A stretch of DNA of 64,000 nucleotides from Gammaproteobacteria bacterium (GCA_003567685.1 PWYW01000064.1:1-64000), one strand, 5' to 3'; counted from the stretch's first letter, positions 40,803 through 50,553 are shown. Translations and numbers: made by a program. Notes: a model not told the origin generated them from the letters alone.

Positions 40803-41972
40803 ATGCCCATGCGCCCGCTTGATCCCACCGATCTGTTCGATATCAGCCAGGACCTCACCGAAGAGGAACGGATGATCAAGGACAGCGTTGCCCGTTTTGT
40901 CGATGAAAAAGCCCTGCCGTTGATCGCCGATGCCTTTGATCGCGGCACCTTTCCGATGGAACTGATTCCTGAAATTGCCGATCTTGGCCTGTTCGGTTCC
41001 AGCCTGGAGGGTTATGGTTGTGCCGGCCTTAATGCCGTCAGCTACGGCTTGATCTGCCAGGAGCTGGAGCGAGGCGATTCCGGGCTGCGCAGCCTGGTGT
41101 CGGTACAGTCGTCCTTGTGCATGTATCCCATTTACGCCTTCGGCTCCGACGAGCAGAAGGAGCGCTGGTTGCCTGACATGGCCGCTGGCAAGGTGATTGG
41201 CTGCTTCGGCCTGACCGAACCGCATGGCGGCTCGGACCCGGCCAACATGAAGACCCATGCCAAGCGTGACGGTGACGACTGGATTCTGAACGGCGCCAAG
41301 ATGTGGATCACCAACGGCTCGATTGCCGACATCGCTATCGTTTGGGCGCGCACCGAAGACGGCATCCAGGGCTTCATCGTCGAGAAGGACTTCAAGGGCT
41401 TCGAGGCGCGCGATATCCGCAGCAAGATGTCCCTTCGGGCGTCGGTCACCTCGGAGCTGTATTTCGACAATGTTCGCATTCCCGACAGCAACCGCCTGCC
41501 GAATGTGATTGGCCTGAAAGGCCCATTGTCCTGCCTGAGCCAGGCGCGCTATGGCATCACCTGGGGCCCGATCGGTGCGGCCATTGCCTGCTTGACCGAA
41601 GCTCTCGACTACACCGCCGACCGGGAACTGTTCAAACGACCGCTGGCGGCCAACCAGGCCGTCCAGATTCGCCTGGCTGATCATGCGCGCCGGATCACCC
41701 TGGCCCAGTTGCTCAGCCTGCGGCTTGGTCGTCTCAAGGACGCCGGCAAGGTGCATCCCACGCAGATCTCCCTGGCCAAGTGGAACAACGTGCGCATGGC
41801 CATTGACATCGCCCGCGACTGCCGTGACCTGCTGGGCGGTTCCGGCATCACGCTGGAGTACGTGGCCATTCGCCATGCGCTGAATCTGGAGTCGGTGATT
41901 ACCTATGAAGGTACTGAAACCGTGCATCAACTGGTCGTGGGGCGGGAGCTGACCGGTTTGAACGCGTTTTAA
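40803..41972 (+). CDS. gcdH: Acyl-CoA dehydrogenase, glutaryl-CoA dehydrogenase-like
   Basis: This FAD enzyme is of the acyl-CoA dehydrogenase family. CFGLTEPHGGSDP and MWITNGSIADIA line the FAD and substrate sites, and the catalytic base is the Glu of TYEGTETVH near residue 372. SQARYGITWGPIGAA is typical of the glutaryl-CoA dehydrogenase branch, which forms crotonyl-CoA plus CO2 in lysine and tryptophan breakdown. Branch assignment by eye is good but not certain. The next gene, 47 bases on, is a 2-oxoacid dehydrogenase E1, consistent with a 2-oxoadipate route. Confidence 0.87.
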   Translation: MPMRPLDPTDLFDISQDLTEEERMIKDSVARFVDEKALPLIADAFDRGTFPMELIPEIADLGLFGSSLEGYGCAGLNAVSYGLICQELERGDSGLRSLVSVQSSLCMYPIYAFGSDEQKERWLPDMAAGKVIGCFGLTEPHGGSDPANMKTHAKRDGDDWILNGAKMWITNGSIADIAIVWARTEDGIQGFIVEKDFKGFEARDIRSKMSLRASVTSELYFDNVRIPDSNRLPNVIGLKGPLSCLSQARYGITWGPIGAAIACLTEALDYTADRELFKRPLAANQAVQIRLADHARRITLAQLLSLRLGRLKDAGKVHPTQISLAKWNNVRMAIDIARDCRDLLGGSGITLEYVAIRHALNLESVITYEGTETVHQLVVGRELTGLNAF

Positions 41973-42019
41973 TTGTCGAACGTCAGTGTCGGGCGTTCGG
42001 CTTTGGAGGGAGCCAGCCT

Positions 42020-44272
42020 ATGAGTCAAGCTAATCGTCGGGCACGACAACTGAACCGTGCGCAAGTGATCGACGAGGCCTTCCTCGACTACGTGCGGGCG
42101 TTGCAACTGGGGCTCGACCGCGAGGAGGCCGACGACACGGCACTGGCTGATTCCGCGTTGCTGGAACTGTTCGAAAGCCAGATGCTGTCGCGCCAGATTG
42201 ACCTGATGGCGCGGGTCAAGCGGTTGGAAAACAAGGTTTTCTACACCATCGGTTCTTCCGGTCACGAGGGCAATGCGCTGGTTGGGCGCCTGACCCGGGA
42301 AACGGACCCGGCGTTTCTGCACTATCGCTCGGGTGCCTTCATGGCCGAGCGCTATCGCAAGCAGCCAAAGCTGGATTTCCTGCGCGATACCTGCCTGTCG
42401 TTTGCGGCCAGCAGTGACGACCCGGCCTCCGGCGGGCGTCACAAGGTCTGGGGCTCACAGCCGCTGTGGGTATTGCCGCAAACCTCCACGATTGCCTCCC
42501 ACCTGCCCAAAGCCGTAGGCACGGCGCTGGCGATTGCCCGCGGACAATCCGGAGGTCACGAGCCGCCGGTCCCGTCCGACAGCCTGGTGGTGTGCTCCTT
42601 CGGCGATGCCAGCCTCAACCATGCCACGGCCCAGGTGGCGCTCAATACCTGCGCCTGGACGCGTCATCAAAACCTGCCCCTGCCGGTGCTGATGGTGTGC
42701 GAAGACAACGGGATCGGCATTTCGGTACCCACGCCGCGCGACTGGGTGGCCCGCGGCATGGCCGAACGCTATGGCTTTTCCTACCATTTTGCCGACGGCC
42801 TGGATCTTGAGTCCGGCTATGTGTCGGTGGCAGCGGCTGTTGATGAATGTCGCCGCAAGCGCCGTCCCGTGTTTTTGCACCTGCGCACCACCCGCCTGAT
42901 GGGGCATGCCGGCACCGATTTCGAAATCGAGTATCGGGCGCCTGAAGAACTGGCCGCTGCGGAGTCGCTGGATCCGCTTTGGCGGTCGGCCGAACGCGTA
43001 GTTTCCCGTGGGCTGATGAGCCCCGGCGAAATCATCGAGCGCTACGAGGGCTATCGCCAGCGTTGCCTGGCCGAGGCCGACCGGGCTGATCAGCAGCCGC
43101 GTCTGAAAACGCTGGCCGATGTCGTGGCCCCGCTGGCCCCGCTGTCGGTCGACGCGGTCCAGGCCGAGGCACGCAGAGCGCCGGAAATGGCGGATCGAGT
43201 GGCCGCCTTCGGCAGCGACAAGCAGCTGCCGGAAAACCAGCCGCCGCGCCATCTGGCCATCCAGATCAATCGTGGTCTGACCGATCTGATGGTCAAGTAT
43301 CCGCAGGCCCTGGTGTTTGGCGAGGACGTAGCACGCAAGGGCGGGGTCTACACCGTCACCAAGGGATTGTGGCAACGCTTCGGGCGCAGCCGGGTGTTCA
43401 ACACCCTGCTGGATGAAACCACTATCCTGGGCCTGGCGCAGGGCTTTGGCAGCATGGGCTATTTGCCGATCCCCGAAATTCAGTACCTGGCCTACTTCCA
43501 CAACGCCGCCGATCAGATTCGCGGCGAGGCCTGCTCGCTGCAGTTTTTCTCCAATGGCCAGTTCCGTAACCCGATGGTGATGCGAATTGCCAGCCTCGGT
43601 TATCAGAAAGGCTTCGGCGGTCATTTTCACAATGACAATTCCATTGCCGCCCTCCGCGATATTCCCGGCCTGGTGATTGGTTGCCCCTCGCGAGGCGACG
43701 ATGCCGTCAACATGCTGCGCACGATGATGGCCATGGCCCAGGTCGACGGCCGGGTCTGCGCTTTTCTGGAGCCGATTGCGCTCTACATGAGCAAGGATTT
43801 GTACGCCGCCGATGACAACGGCTGGTTGTTCGACTACCCGGCAGCGGATGACTGCCTGGTGCCGTTCGAGCCGCGCGTTTATCATTCTGAAGCCAGTGAT
43901 CTTGCCATTGTGACTTATGGCAACGGCGTACCGATGGCGCTGCGGGCAGCCCGTGCGCTGGAGAAATCTTCGGGCGCCAAGGTGCGAGTGGTTGATCTGC
44001 GCTGGCTCAAGCCGCTGGACATGCCGGCGATCGCTGCCAGCCTCGCTGATGCCCGGGCGCTGGTGATTTTTGATGAAGGACGACCGGATGGTGGCATCGG
44101 GGAAGGCCTGGTCTGCGGCCTGGTCGAGCAGGGCCTGGCTGACCGACCGATAAAGCGCGTCACCGGCGCGGACTGCTATATCCCGCTGGCCGATGCTGCC
44201 AACCTGGTGCTGGCATCAGAATCGCAGTTGCTGGAGGCCTGCGTTCGCGCCTTGCATGCCCGAACACATTAA
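42020..44272 (+). CDS. Fused alpha/beta E1 of a thiamine-dependent 2-oxoacid dehydrogenase
   Basis: One 750-residue chain joins an E1-alpha part (about 1-400) to an E1-beta part (about 415-750), which most bacteria encode separately. The thiamine diphosphate motif appears as GDASLNHA...CEDNGIGIS, slightly altered from GDG...NN. The beta half begins at HLAIQINRGLTDLM and contains FGEDVARKGGVY. The closest classes are branched-chain 2-oxoacid dehydrogenase E1 and its fused relatives. No E2 or E3 gene is adjacent. The stop overlaps that of the convergent monooxygenase in a shared TTAA. Confidence 0.85.
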   Translation: MSQANRRARQLNRAQVIDEAFLDYVRALQLGLDREEADDTALADSALLELFESQMLSRQIDLMARVKRLENKVFYTIGSSGHEGNALVGRLTRETDPAFLHYRSGAFMAERYRKQPKLDFLRDTCLSFAASSDDPASGGRHKVWGSQPLWVLPQTSTIASHLPKAVGTALAIARGQSGGHEPPVPSDSLVVCSFGDASLNHATAQVALNTCAWTRHQNLPLPVLMVCEDNGIGISVPTPRDWVARGMAERYGFSYHFADGLDLESGYVSVAAAVDECRRKRRPVFLHLRTTRLMGHAGTDFEIEYRAPEELAAAESLDPLWRSAERVVSRGLMSPGEIIERYEGYRQRCLAEADRADQQPRLKTLADVVAPLAPLSVDAVQAEARRAPEMADRVAAFGSDKQLPENQPPRHLAIQINRGLTDLMVKYPQALVFGEDVARKGGVYTVTKGLWQRFGRSRVFNTLLDETTILGLAQGFGSMGYLPIPEIQYLAYFHNAADQIRGEACSLQFFSNGQFRNPMVMRIASLGYQKGFGGHFHNDNSIAALRDIPGLVIGCPSRGDDAVNMLRTMMAMAQVDGRVCAFLEPIALYMSKDLYAADDNGWLFDYPAADDCLVPFEPRVYHSEASDLAIVTYGNGVPMALRAARALEKSSGAKVRVVDLRWLKPLDMPAIAASLADARALVIFDEGRPDGGIGEGLVCGLVEQGLADRPIKRVTGADCYIPLADAANLVLASESQLLEACVRALHARTH

Positions 44273-45768
44273 ACCTTTGATACCGCCCGCTTTCGCTCGT
44301 AGGCTTTAGGGTCGAAGCGGCGCGTCAGCAGGGCGAAACGCCAGGTCCAGCGTGGCCAAAGCGTGGCATTGCGACCGCTCACCGGGTGCCGATACCAGCT
44401 GGCGCAACCGCCGCGGTTCCAGACCGTTCGCGCCAGCCGCTGCTGTAGCGCATCGTTCCACGCGCTTTGATCCCAAAGACGCACGTTCAGGCTGCCTGTG
44501 CCGGATTGCTGCATGAAATCCAGGGCATCCAGCACGTAGCGAATCTGGGCTTCGATCATCAGAAGAACCGAGTTATGGCCCAGCGCGGTGTTTGGGCCGA
44601 GCAGGGTGAACAGGTTGGGAAAGCCGTTGACCGTGCTGCCCTTGTAGGCCATTGGGCCTTGCTTCCAGATCTCGGCCAGGTCGCGGCCATCCCGGCCAAT
44701 GATCAACCCGGCGGGTACCGGCTCGGTGGCCTTGAAGCCGGTCGCCAGAATCACGCTGTCCACCGCCCGTCGGCTGCCTTCGGCATCGACCACGGCGCCG
44801 GGCTCCAGGCGGGCAATCGGCGTGGTGATCAATTCGCAATTGTCGGCGGCCACCGCCGGGTAAAAGTCATTGCTCATGAGCACGCGCTTGCAGCCCATCG
44901 CGTAGTCGGGCCTGAGTTTTGCTCTCAGTTCCGGGTCCTTCACTTGGCGTTCCAGCCAGCGCCGGGCCTGGCGTCGATGCAGGCCGGAAAGCCACGGGAA
45001 ATGGCTGAAAGCCGGCAGCCGGGTTTCCAGTAGCAGGTAAATGGCCAGGCGACGAGCGAGGCGCAGCACCGGCAGGCGTTCATACGCCGTTTGCCAGCGC
45101 GGCGAGATCGGTCGATCTGGCTTGGGCAGAATCCATTGCGGGGTTCGCTGGTAAAGATCCAGCCTGGCCACTTTGGGCTGAATCCGCGGGACAAACTGAA
45201 TGGCCGAGGCACCGGAACCGATCACCGCCACGCGTTGACCGGTGGGGTCAAAATCGTCCGGCCATTCCTGCGAGTGAATCACCGGCCCGGCAAACCTGTC
45301 CAGCCCGGGGATGGCTGGCCGGTTCGGCCGCGACAGTCCGCCAATCGCCGACACCAGCACCGAGCATTCGATGGTCTCGCCGGCCCCAGTGACGATTTGC
45401 CAGGCTTGTTTGCCTTCTTGCCAGCGGGTCTGGCGCACCGGCGTGCCAAGTTGGATATGTTGGCGCAGTCCGCTGCTGTCCACGATTGTCTGCAAATAGC
45501 TCTGGATTTCCTCGCGCGGCGCGAACTGCCTCGACCAGTCGGCCTTGGGCGCAAATGACAGCGAGTACAAATGCGACTGAACGTCACAGGCACAACCCGG
45601 ATAGCGATTGACCCACCAGGGGCCGCCAATGCCGTCGGCCTGGTCAAGAATCAGAAAATCGCGCTCTCCGCGCTCCAGCAGTTTCAGGCCCAGACCGATG
45701 CCGGCAAAGCCGGCGCCGATGATGACCACCCGTACAGACGATGATGGCGGGGAATGGGCTGACAACAA
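44269..45768 (-). CDS. Flavin-containing monooxygenase, Baeyer-Villiger type
   Basis: This 499-residue FAD/NADPH enzyme has an N-terminal Rossmann motif GAGFAGIG (about 18-25). A second nucleotide site is VIGSGASAIQ. Between them, FAGPVIHSQEWP fits the Baeyer-Villiger fingerprint FxGxxxHxxxWP. It is expected to insert oxygen next to a ketone; the substrate is unknown. The only usable starts are two consecutive TTG codons (45768, 45765), since a stop lies upstream in frame. It stands alone, convergent to E1. Confidence 0.85.
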   Translation of the reverse strand: MLSAHSPPSSSVRVVIIGAGFAGIGLGLKLLERGERDFLILDQADGIGGPWWVNRYPGCACDVQSHLYSLSFAPKADWSRQFAPREEIQSYLQTIVDSSGLRQHIQLGTPVRQTRWQEGKQAWQIVTGAGETIECSVLVSAIGGLSRPNRPAIPGLDRFAGPVIHSQEWPDDFDPTGQRVAVIGSGASAIQFVPRIQPKVARLDLYQRTPQWILPKPDRPISPRWQTAYERLPVLRLARRLAIYLLLETRLPAFSHFPWLSGLHRRQARRWLERQVKDPELRAKLRPDYAMGCKRVLMSNDFYPAVAADNCELITTPIARLEPGAVVDAEGSRRAVDSVILATGFKATEPVPAGLIIGRDGRDLAEIWKQGPMAYKGSTVNGFPNLFTLLGPNTALGHNSVLLMIEAQIRYVLDALDFMQQSGTGSLNVRLWDQSAWNDALQQRLARTVWNRGGCASWYRHPVSGRNATLWPRWTWRFALLTRRFDPKAYERKRAVSKV

Positions 45769-45825
45769 AGAGGCTCTCTCGACAGATCGACAAAAAGCTT
45801 AGCGCAGATTGTGTCATGTAAACCG

Positions 45826-45952
45826 GCAACGAAATACCTACGGTATTCGTTGCGCGGCATTTGCGGCACATGTCCGCAAATGCCTTCGCTCATAGGTCCC
45901 GTCCGTTCCGGCCGGGCATTAACCCGGCAACCTGTTTGGTTGCCGGGTTAAT
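45826..45952. other. Three successive hairpins upstream of the DUF1538 operon
   Basis: The 211-base gap before the DUF1538 gene contains three inverted repeats. The first is 45826-45853 (12 pairs, one bulge, 3-base loop). The second is 45857-45883 (10 perfect pairs, 7-base loop containing ACATGT). The third is 45918-45952 (15 perfect pairs, 5-base loop), ending 27 bases before the ATG at 45980. None has a following T-run, so they look more like operators or leader-RNA structure than terminators. Confidence 0.8.
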
Positions 45953-45979
45953 AGTAAGTCAGTGCTACTCTTTTCACTC

Positions 45980-46717
45980 ATGATCCTGGCGTCCCGCTTT
46001 TTCTTTCGAACCTTGCTCGGCAGTCTTCGTGACCTGGCGCCGATCTTTCTGGTGATCGCCGTATTCCAGCTCTTGGTCCTTGGCCAGCCAATCCCCGACC
46101 CGGGCGGTCTGTTAATGGGTGCGTTGCTGGTTGTCGTTGGGTTGACGCTCTTCGTCATGGGTCTGGAGTTGGGCCTGTTTCCGATTGGCGAGTCCATGGC
46201 CCACGATTTCGCCCGCAAGGGCAGTCTGTTCTGGCTTTTGGTATTTGGCTTTGCTTTGGGGTTCGGGACCACCATTGCCGAGCCTGCCTTGATTGCGGTC
46301 GCTGCCGAGGCGGCCCGGGTGGCGGCTGACGGGGCCTGGATTGCGTCCGACGAACACAGCCTGCGACAGTACGCCCTGGGCTTGCGCCTGACCGTCGCTT
46401 TTTCGGTGGGCCTGGCGATCCTTGTTGGCCTGCTCAGGATCATTCATGGCTGGCCGGTCCATTACCTGATCATCGCAGGCTACCTCGGCGTGGTGGTGAT
46501 GACCCGTTTTGCGCCCGCTGAAATCATCGGGATCGCCTACGATTCTGGCGGCGTGACCACCTCGACGATTACTGTACCGCTGGTCGCCGCACTGGGCATC
46601 GGGCTGGCCAGTACCATCAAGGGGCGTAACCCGGTCGTCGACGGCTTTGGACTGATTGCCTTTGCCTCACTGACACCCATCATTGGTGTCATGGCCTACG
46701 GTGTGCTCTGGTCATGA
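45980..46717 (+). CDS. DUF1538 membrane protein (first of pair)
   Basis: This polytopic protein of 245 residues has about six or seven hydrophobic segments. The DUF1538 signatures [12 protein letters not shown] (97-108) and [20 protein letters not shown] (from 187) are present; acidic and hydroxyl residues inside the membrane suggest an ion or small-solute path. No function is assigned to the family to my knowledge. I chose the ATG at 45980; a GTG at 45962 is possible. The gene overlaps the next by four bases. Its neighbours encode PII-like proteins, which often gate transporters. Confidence 0.87.
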   Translation: MILASRFFFRTLLGSLRDLAPIFLVIAVFQLLVLGQPIPDPGGLLMGALLVVVGLTLFVMGLELGLFPIGESMAHDFARKGSLFWLLVFGFALGFGTTIAEPALIAVAAEAARVAADGAWIASDEHSLRQYALGLRLTVAFSVGLAILVGLLRIIHGWPVHYLIIAGYLGVVVMTRFAPAEIIGIAYDSGGVTTSTITVPLVAALGIGLASTIKGRNPVVDGFGLIAFASLTPIIGVMAYGVLWS

Positions 46718-47499
46718 ATTGGCTGATCGAATTTCTTCAAACCCTGCTGCTGACAGTGCTGGATGTGCTGCCCATCGCCGCCGTATTGATTGGTTTTCAG
46801 TTGCTGGTGCTGCGCCGCCGGATTGCCAACCTGGGCCGTGTGCTGATCGGTTTTGCTTGTGTGATCGTGGGCCTTGCCTTGTTTCTGCAAGGCCTGGAGC
46901 AGGCACTGTTTCCGCTTGGCACCCTGATGGCGGCCCAATTAACCGCGCCGGAGTTTCTGGTGACCGATGGCTCGGCAGTGCTGGATACGATTCCCTGGCA
47001 GGATTACTTCTGGGTGTACGCCTTTGCCTTCTGCATTGGCTTTTCCACCACGATTGCCGAGCCGGCACTCATTGCCGTTGCGATGAAGGCCGAGCGTATT
47101 TCCGGCGGCGCCATCAGTGTCATGGGGCTGCGCCTCACCGTTGCCTTGGGCGTGGCCGTCGGCATCGCACTGGGCAGCTGGCGAATTGTCACTGGAGCGC
47201 CGCTGGAACATTTCATCATGGCCGGTTACCTGATCGTGGTCGTCCAGACGGTATTCGCGCCGCGCATGATCATTGCGCTGGCCTACGATTCCGGCGGCGT
47301 GACCACCTCCACAGTGACCGTGCCCCTGGTCGCCGCGCTGGGTCTCGGCCTGGCAGCCGGTGTGCCTGGCCGGAGCCCGCTGCTCGACGGATTCGGCTTG
47401 ATTGCCTTTGCCAGCCTGTTTCCTATCATTGCGGTATTGGCCTATGCTCAGATTGGCGCCGTCGTCAAACGCACTCGAGGAAGCGAGGACAAACCCTGA
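46714..47499 (+). CDS. DUF1538 membrane protein (second of pair)
   Basis: This 261-residue paralog of the preceding protein has [12 protein letters not shown] at 112-123 and [10 protein letters not shown] at 191-200. An extra polar loop lies between helices at about 72-98. The two copies are diverged outside the motifs, suggesting a heterodimer or a split two-repeat transporter. The start overlaps the first copy (ATGA) and the end overlaps the PII-like gene (TGATG), so all four genes are translationally coupled. Confidence 0.87.
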   Translation: MNWLIEFLQTLLLTVLDVLPIAAVLIGFQLLVLRRRIANLGRVLIGFACVIVGLALFLQGLEQALFPLGTLMAAQLTAPEFLVTDGSAVLDTIPWQDYFWVYAFAFCIGFSTTIAEPALIAVAMKAERISGGAISVMGLRLTVALGVAVGIALGSWRIVTGAPLEHFIMAGYLIVVVQTVFAPRMIIALAYDSGGVTTSTVTVPLVAALGLGLAAGVPGRSPLLDGFGLIAFASLFPIIAVLAYAQIGAVVKRTRGSEDKP

Positions 47500-47837
47500 T
47501 GAATCGAAAATTGCTGGTGGTGACGGTCGAAGCGGCCGAGACCGATCAAGTGATAGCCGCGGCCCGGGAGGCCGGGGCAAGCGGGGCAACCCTGATTCAT
47601 CAGGCGCGTGGCGAGGGGCGCCGAGAATTGGGCCAGCTGATGGCGCTCAGCCTGGACGCCAGTCGCGACATTGTTTTGATCATCGTCACGCAGATGCAGT
47701 TACCGATGGTGATTGATGCGATCGCAAAAGTCGCCTCGCTCGACGACACGCCGGGCACTGGCGTGCTGTTCGAGTTGGACATCGAGGATGCGGTTGGTCT
47801 GGACAAGCCGACCATGGATGCGGGGTATTCAGCATGA
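47499..47837 (+). CDS. PII-like small protein (first of pair)
   Basis: This 112-residue protein resembles the PII/GlnB ferredoxin-like fold: KLLVVTVEAAETDQVIAAA, GASGATLIHQARGEG, IVLIIVTQMQLPMVIDAIAKVA, then GTGVLFELDIEDAVGL. The region matching the T-loop is short and lacks the uridylylated Tyr of GlnB, and the C-terminal RTGE-type end is absent. It is therefore a divergent PII-like signal protein, not a nitrogen regulator of the GlnB/GlnK type. Partner and ligand are unknown; gene order points to the DUF1538 proteins. Confidence 0.78.
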   Translation: MNRKLLVVTVEAAETDQVIAAAREAGASGATLIHQARGEGRRELGQLMALSLDASRDIVLIIVTQMQLPMVIDAIAKVASLDDTPGTGVLFELDIEDAVGLDKPTMDAGYSA

Positions 47838-48166
47838 ATTTCAAACTCATCATGACCGTGGTCGAAAGCCGCAAGACCCGCAAGCTGCTGAAAGCGGCGC
47901 GCGAGGCGGGTGCCAGCGGCTCGACGGTCATTGCCAACGTTCGCGGCGAAGGCGCGACACGATCCTTCGGTATTCTGGGACTGGAGGTTACTGACGTACG
48001 TGACGTGCTGCTGTTTCTGGTCCACGCCGATCAGGCGCAAACCATCCTGCATACGCTTGCCGAGGTTGGCGAGTTCGATCAGAAATCCGGGACCGGTATC
48101 GCTATTCAGCTGGATGTGGAACAGGCACTCGGTATTGAGCGCCAGTTCGGGGCTGGGAAAGGCTGA
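47834..48166 (+). CDS. PII-like small protein (second of pair)
   Basis: This 110-residue paralog of the preceding protein has KLIMTVVESRKTRKLLKAA, GASGSTVIANVRGEG, VLLFLVHADQAQTILHTLAEV, and then GTGIAIQLDVEQALGI. The shared RGEG after the second strand sits where canonical PII has KGFGR. The two PII-like genes and the two DUF1538 genes suggest that each membrane partner has its own sensor, or that a hetero-oligomer forms. It overlaps the first copy by four bases and ends the operon. Confidence 0.78.
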   Translation: MNFKLIMTVVESRKTRKLLKAAREAGASGSTVIANVRGEGATRSFGILGLEVTDVRDVLLFLVHADQAQTILHTLAEVGEFDQKSGTGIAIQLDVEQALGIERQFGAGKG

Positions 48167-48178
48167 GGTTGGGAAGGG

Positions 48179-48205
48179 CCGGTCGATCCTGGTGGATTCG
48201 ACCGG
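48179..48205. other. Hairpin in the convergent PII-like/kbl gap
   Basis: CCGGTCGATCC and its complement (one bulge) enclose a four-base loop in the 71-base gap between two convergent operons. It has no T-run but is well placed to separate them. An 11-base direct repeat GTTGGCGATCA is near the kbl stop. Confidence 0.5.
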
Positions 48206-48237
48206 CGGATTTCGATGAATTGGCGATCAGTTGGCGA

Positions 48238-49431
48238 TCAGCCGAGCACGCCCAGGCGCTTGCCAACCCGGGTGAAGGCATCAACCGCCTGCTCCAGCTG
48301 CTCGCGGGTGTGAGCCGCTGAAATCTGGGTGCGGATGCGGGCCTCGCCCTTGGGTACAACGGGATAGAAAAAGCCAATGACGTAAACGCCTTCCTTGAGC
48401 AGCTCGTCGGCCATCTTCTGGGCCAGCGGGGCGTCGTAGAGCATCACCGGCACGATCGGATGGTCGCCTGGCTTGATGTCGAAGCCGGCCTCGGACATGG
48501 CCTGGCGGAAAAAGCGGGTGTTCTCTTCCAGTCGGTCGCGCAGAGCGGTGGAGGCATTCAGCATCTCGAACACTTTCAGGCTGGCCGCCACCAGCGGCGG
48601 TGCCAGCGAGTTCGAGAACAAATACGGCCGCGAGCGCTGGCGCAGCATGTCGATGATTGGCTGGCTGGCCACGGTAAAGCCGCCCATGCCGCCGCCCAGC
48701 GCCTTGCCCAGGGGGGAGGTGTAGATATCGACCTTGTCGAGCACGCCGTGGTATTCGGCCGAGCCACGACCCGTTGGGCCGAAAAAGCCGGTGGCGTGGC
48801 AGTCGTCGACCATGACCAGTGCGTTGTATTGCTCGGCCAGGGCAGTGATTTCGTCCAGTTTGGCCACGTAGCCGTCCATCGAGAACACGCCGTCGGTGGC
48901 GATCAGTCGCGTGCGCTTGTCCTGGGTTTTTTTCAGCGCGCCTTCCAGCGCGTTCATGTCCGAGTTCGGGTAGCGATGACGCTCGGCCTTGCACAAGCGA
49001 ATGCCGTCGATGATCGAGGCATGGTTGAGCTGGTCAGAGATGATCGCGTCTTCCGGTCCCAGCAACGGCTCGAACAGGCCGCCGTTGGCATCAAAGCAGG
49101 CGGCGTAAAGAATGCTGTCGTCCTTGCCAAAGAAATCGGCAATGGTGCGCTCAAGCTGCTTGTGCAAATCCTGGGTGCCGCAAATAAATCGAACCGAGGC
49201 GACGCCAAAGCCATGCTGATCCAGTGCCTGTTTGGCAGCGGCGATGATCTCCGGGTTATCGGCCAGGCCCAGGTAGTTGTTGGCGCAGAAATTCAGTACG
49301 TCGCCCCCTTCGGCGGTGTTGATGGCGACTCGCTGCGGCGTGGTAATCGAGCGTTCGCGCTTGTACAGTCCGTCGCGCTCGATCTGGTCCAACTCGTCCT
49401 GAAGGCGCTTCAGCGTGGCTGCATCATTCAT
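48238..49431 (-). CDS. kbl: 2-amino-3-ketobutyrate CoA ligase (glycine C-acetyltransferase)
   Basis: This PLP enzyme cleaves 2-amino-3-oxobutyrate with CoA to glycine and acetyl-CoA, the second step of threonine breakdown. [32 protein letters not shown] and [15 protein letters not shown] (with the PLP lysine) are diagnostic. 397 residues is normal. It overlaps tdh by four bases on the minus strand. Confidence 0.97.
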   Translation of the reverse strand: MNDAATLKRLQDELDQIERDGLYKRERSITTPQRVAINTAEGGDVLNFCANNYLGLADNPEIIAAAKQALDQHGFGVASVRFICGTQDLHKQLERTIADFFGKDDSILYAACFDANGGLFEPLLGPEDAIISDQLNHASIIDGIRLCKAERHRYPNSDMNALEGALKKTQDKRTRLIATDGVFSMDGYVAKLDEITALAEQYNALVMVDDCHATGFFGPTGRGSAEYHGVLDKVDIYTSPLGKALGGGMGGFTVASQPIIDMLRQRSRPYLFSNSLAPPLVAASLKVFEMLNASTALRDRLEENTRFFRQAMSEAGFDIKPGDHPIVPVMLYDAPLAQKMADELLKEGVYVIGFFYPVVPKGEARIRTQISAAHTREQLEQAVDAFTRVGKRLGVLG

Positions 49432-50477
49432 GCCGCAACCTCGCCGGTCCAGTCACAGACCACCTTGCCGCACTGGCCGGCAGCCATCAGGTCGAAGCCG
49501 GTCTGGAAATCGTCGATGGCAATCTGGTGGGTCAACACTTTATGCAACGGGAAGCCGGTCAGCAGCATCTGGGTCATCTTGTACCAGGTTTCATACATGC
49601 GCCGGCCGTAAATACCGTGCATTTCCAGGCCCTTGAAGATGACCTGGTCCCAGTCAATGCCGGTGTCCTTGGGCAGGATCCCCAGCAGGGCAACCTTGCC
49701 GCCGTGATACATGCAGTTAAGCATGTCGTTGAATGCCTGCGGGTTGCCCGACATCTCCAGGCCGACGTCGAAGCCGTCGATATTGAGCGACTTGACGACA
49801 TCGGCAAGTTTTTCATTGCGCACGTTGACGGTTCGCGTCGCGCCCATCTGACGGGCCAGATCAAGGCGCAGATCGTTGAGGTCGCTGACCACGACGTGTC
49901 GGGCGCCGACGTGGCGGGCGATGCCGGCCGCGATGATGCCGATAGGGCCGGCACCGGTAATCAAGACGTCCTCGCCGACCAGGTCGAATTGGAGCGCGCA
50001 GTGGGCCGCATTGCCATAGGGGTCGAAAAAGGCGGCCAGCTCGGAGGGAATCTCGTCGGGAATCGGCCACAAATTGGTGGCCGGAACGCTGATGTACTCA
50101 GCAAAGGCGCCATCGCGGTTGACACCAATGCCCACCGTGTTGGGGCACAGGTGCGGCTTGCCGGCGCGACAATTGCGGCAGACGCCGCAAACGATATGGC
50201 CTTCGGCCGAGACGCGTTGGCCTTCCTGGTAACCCTTGACCGCGCTGCCCAGCTCGACAATCCTGCCGACAAATTCATGGCCGATCACCAAGGGTGTGCG
50301 GATGGTGCGCTGGGCCCAGTCGTCCCACTGGTAGATGTGCAGATCGGTACCGCAAATGGCGGTTTTTTCCAGCTTGACCAGGACATCGTTGGGGCCGATC
50401 TTGGGGACGGGCACTTCCCGCATTTCGACGCCAGGGGCTGCCTGAGCCTTGACCAGCGCTCTCATTGTCGCGCTCAT
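49428..50477 (-). CDS. tdh: L-threonine 3-dehydrogenase
   Basis: This zinc alcohol-dehydrogenase-family enzyme oxidises threonine with NAD to 2-amino-3-oxobutyrate. The catalytic zinc ligands lie in [14 protein letters not shown] and GHEFVG, the structural zinc cysteines in [15 protein letters not shown], and [13 protein letters not shown] binds NAD. GGAG precedes the ATG. With kbl it forms the classic tdh-kbl unit. Confidence 0.97.
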   Translation of the reverse strand: MSATMRALVKAQAAPGVEMREVPVPKIGPNDVLVKLEKTAICGTDLHIYQWDDWAQRTIRTPLVIGHEFVGRIVELGSAVKGYQEGQRVSAEGHIVCGVCRNCRAGKPHLCPNTVGIGVNRDGAFAEYISVPATNLWPIPDEIPSELAAFFDPYGNAAHCALQFDLVGEDVLITGAGPIGIIAAGIARHVGARHVVVSDLNDLRLDLARQMGATRTVNVRNEKLADVVKSLNIDGFDVGLEMSGNPQAFNDMLNCMYHGGKVALLGILPKDTGIDWDQVIFKGLEMHGIYGRRMYETWYKMTQMLLTGFPLHKVLTHQIAIDDFQTGFDLMAAGQCGKVVCDWTGEVAA

Positions 50478-50511
50478 ACCATCTCTCCAATAGGGGTGGG
50501 AAAACCTGACA

Positions 50512-50517
50512 ATTATA
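50512..50517 (-). promoter_or_regulatory. -10 box for tdh-kbl
   Basis: The minus strand reads TATAAT 35 bases before the tdh ATG, giving a leader of about 28 bases that includes the GGAG ribosome site. The -35 region is poor. The box lies in the 76-base gap after the sirtuin gene. Confidence 0.45.
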
Positions 50518-50553
50518 ACGAATCAGGGTGCAGGCTCGTCTGTGCGCGCAGGC

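Noticed and set aside
44269-45768. Cyclohexanone-specific monooxygenase label
   Set aside because: The Baeyer-Villiger fingerprint is present, but substrate cannot be told from sequence and no catabolic neighbours support a specific ketone.
47499-48166. GlnB/GlnK nitrogen regulators
   Set aside because: Canonical T-loop Tyr, the KGFGR segment and the C-terminal motif are missing and no amtB or glnA is adjacent; described as PII-like only.
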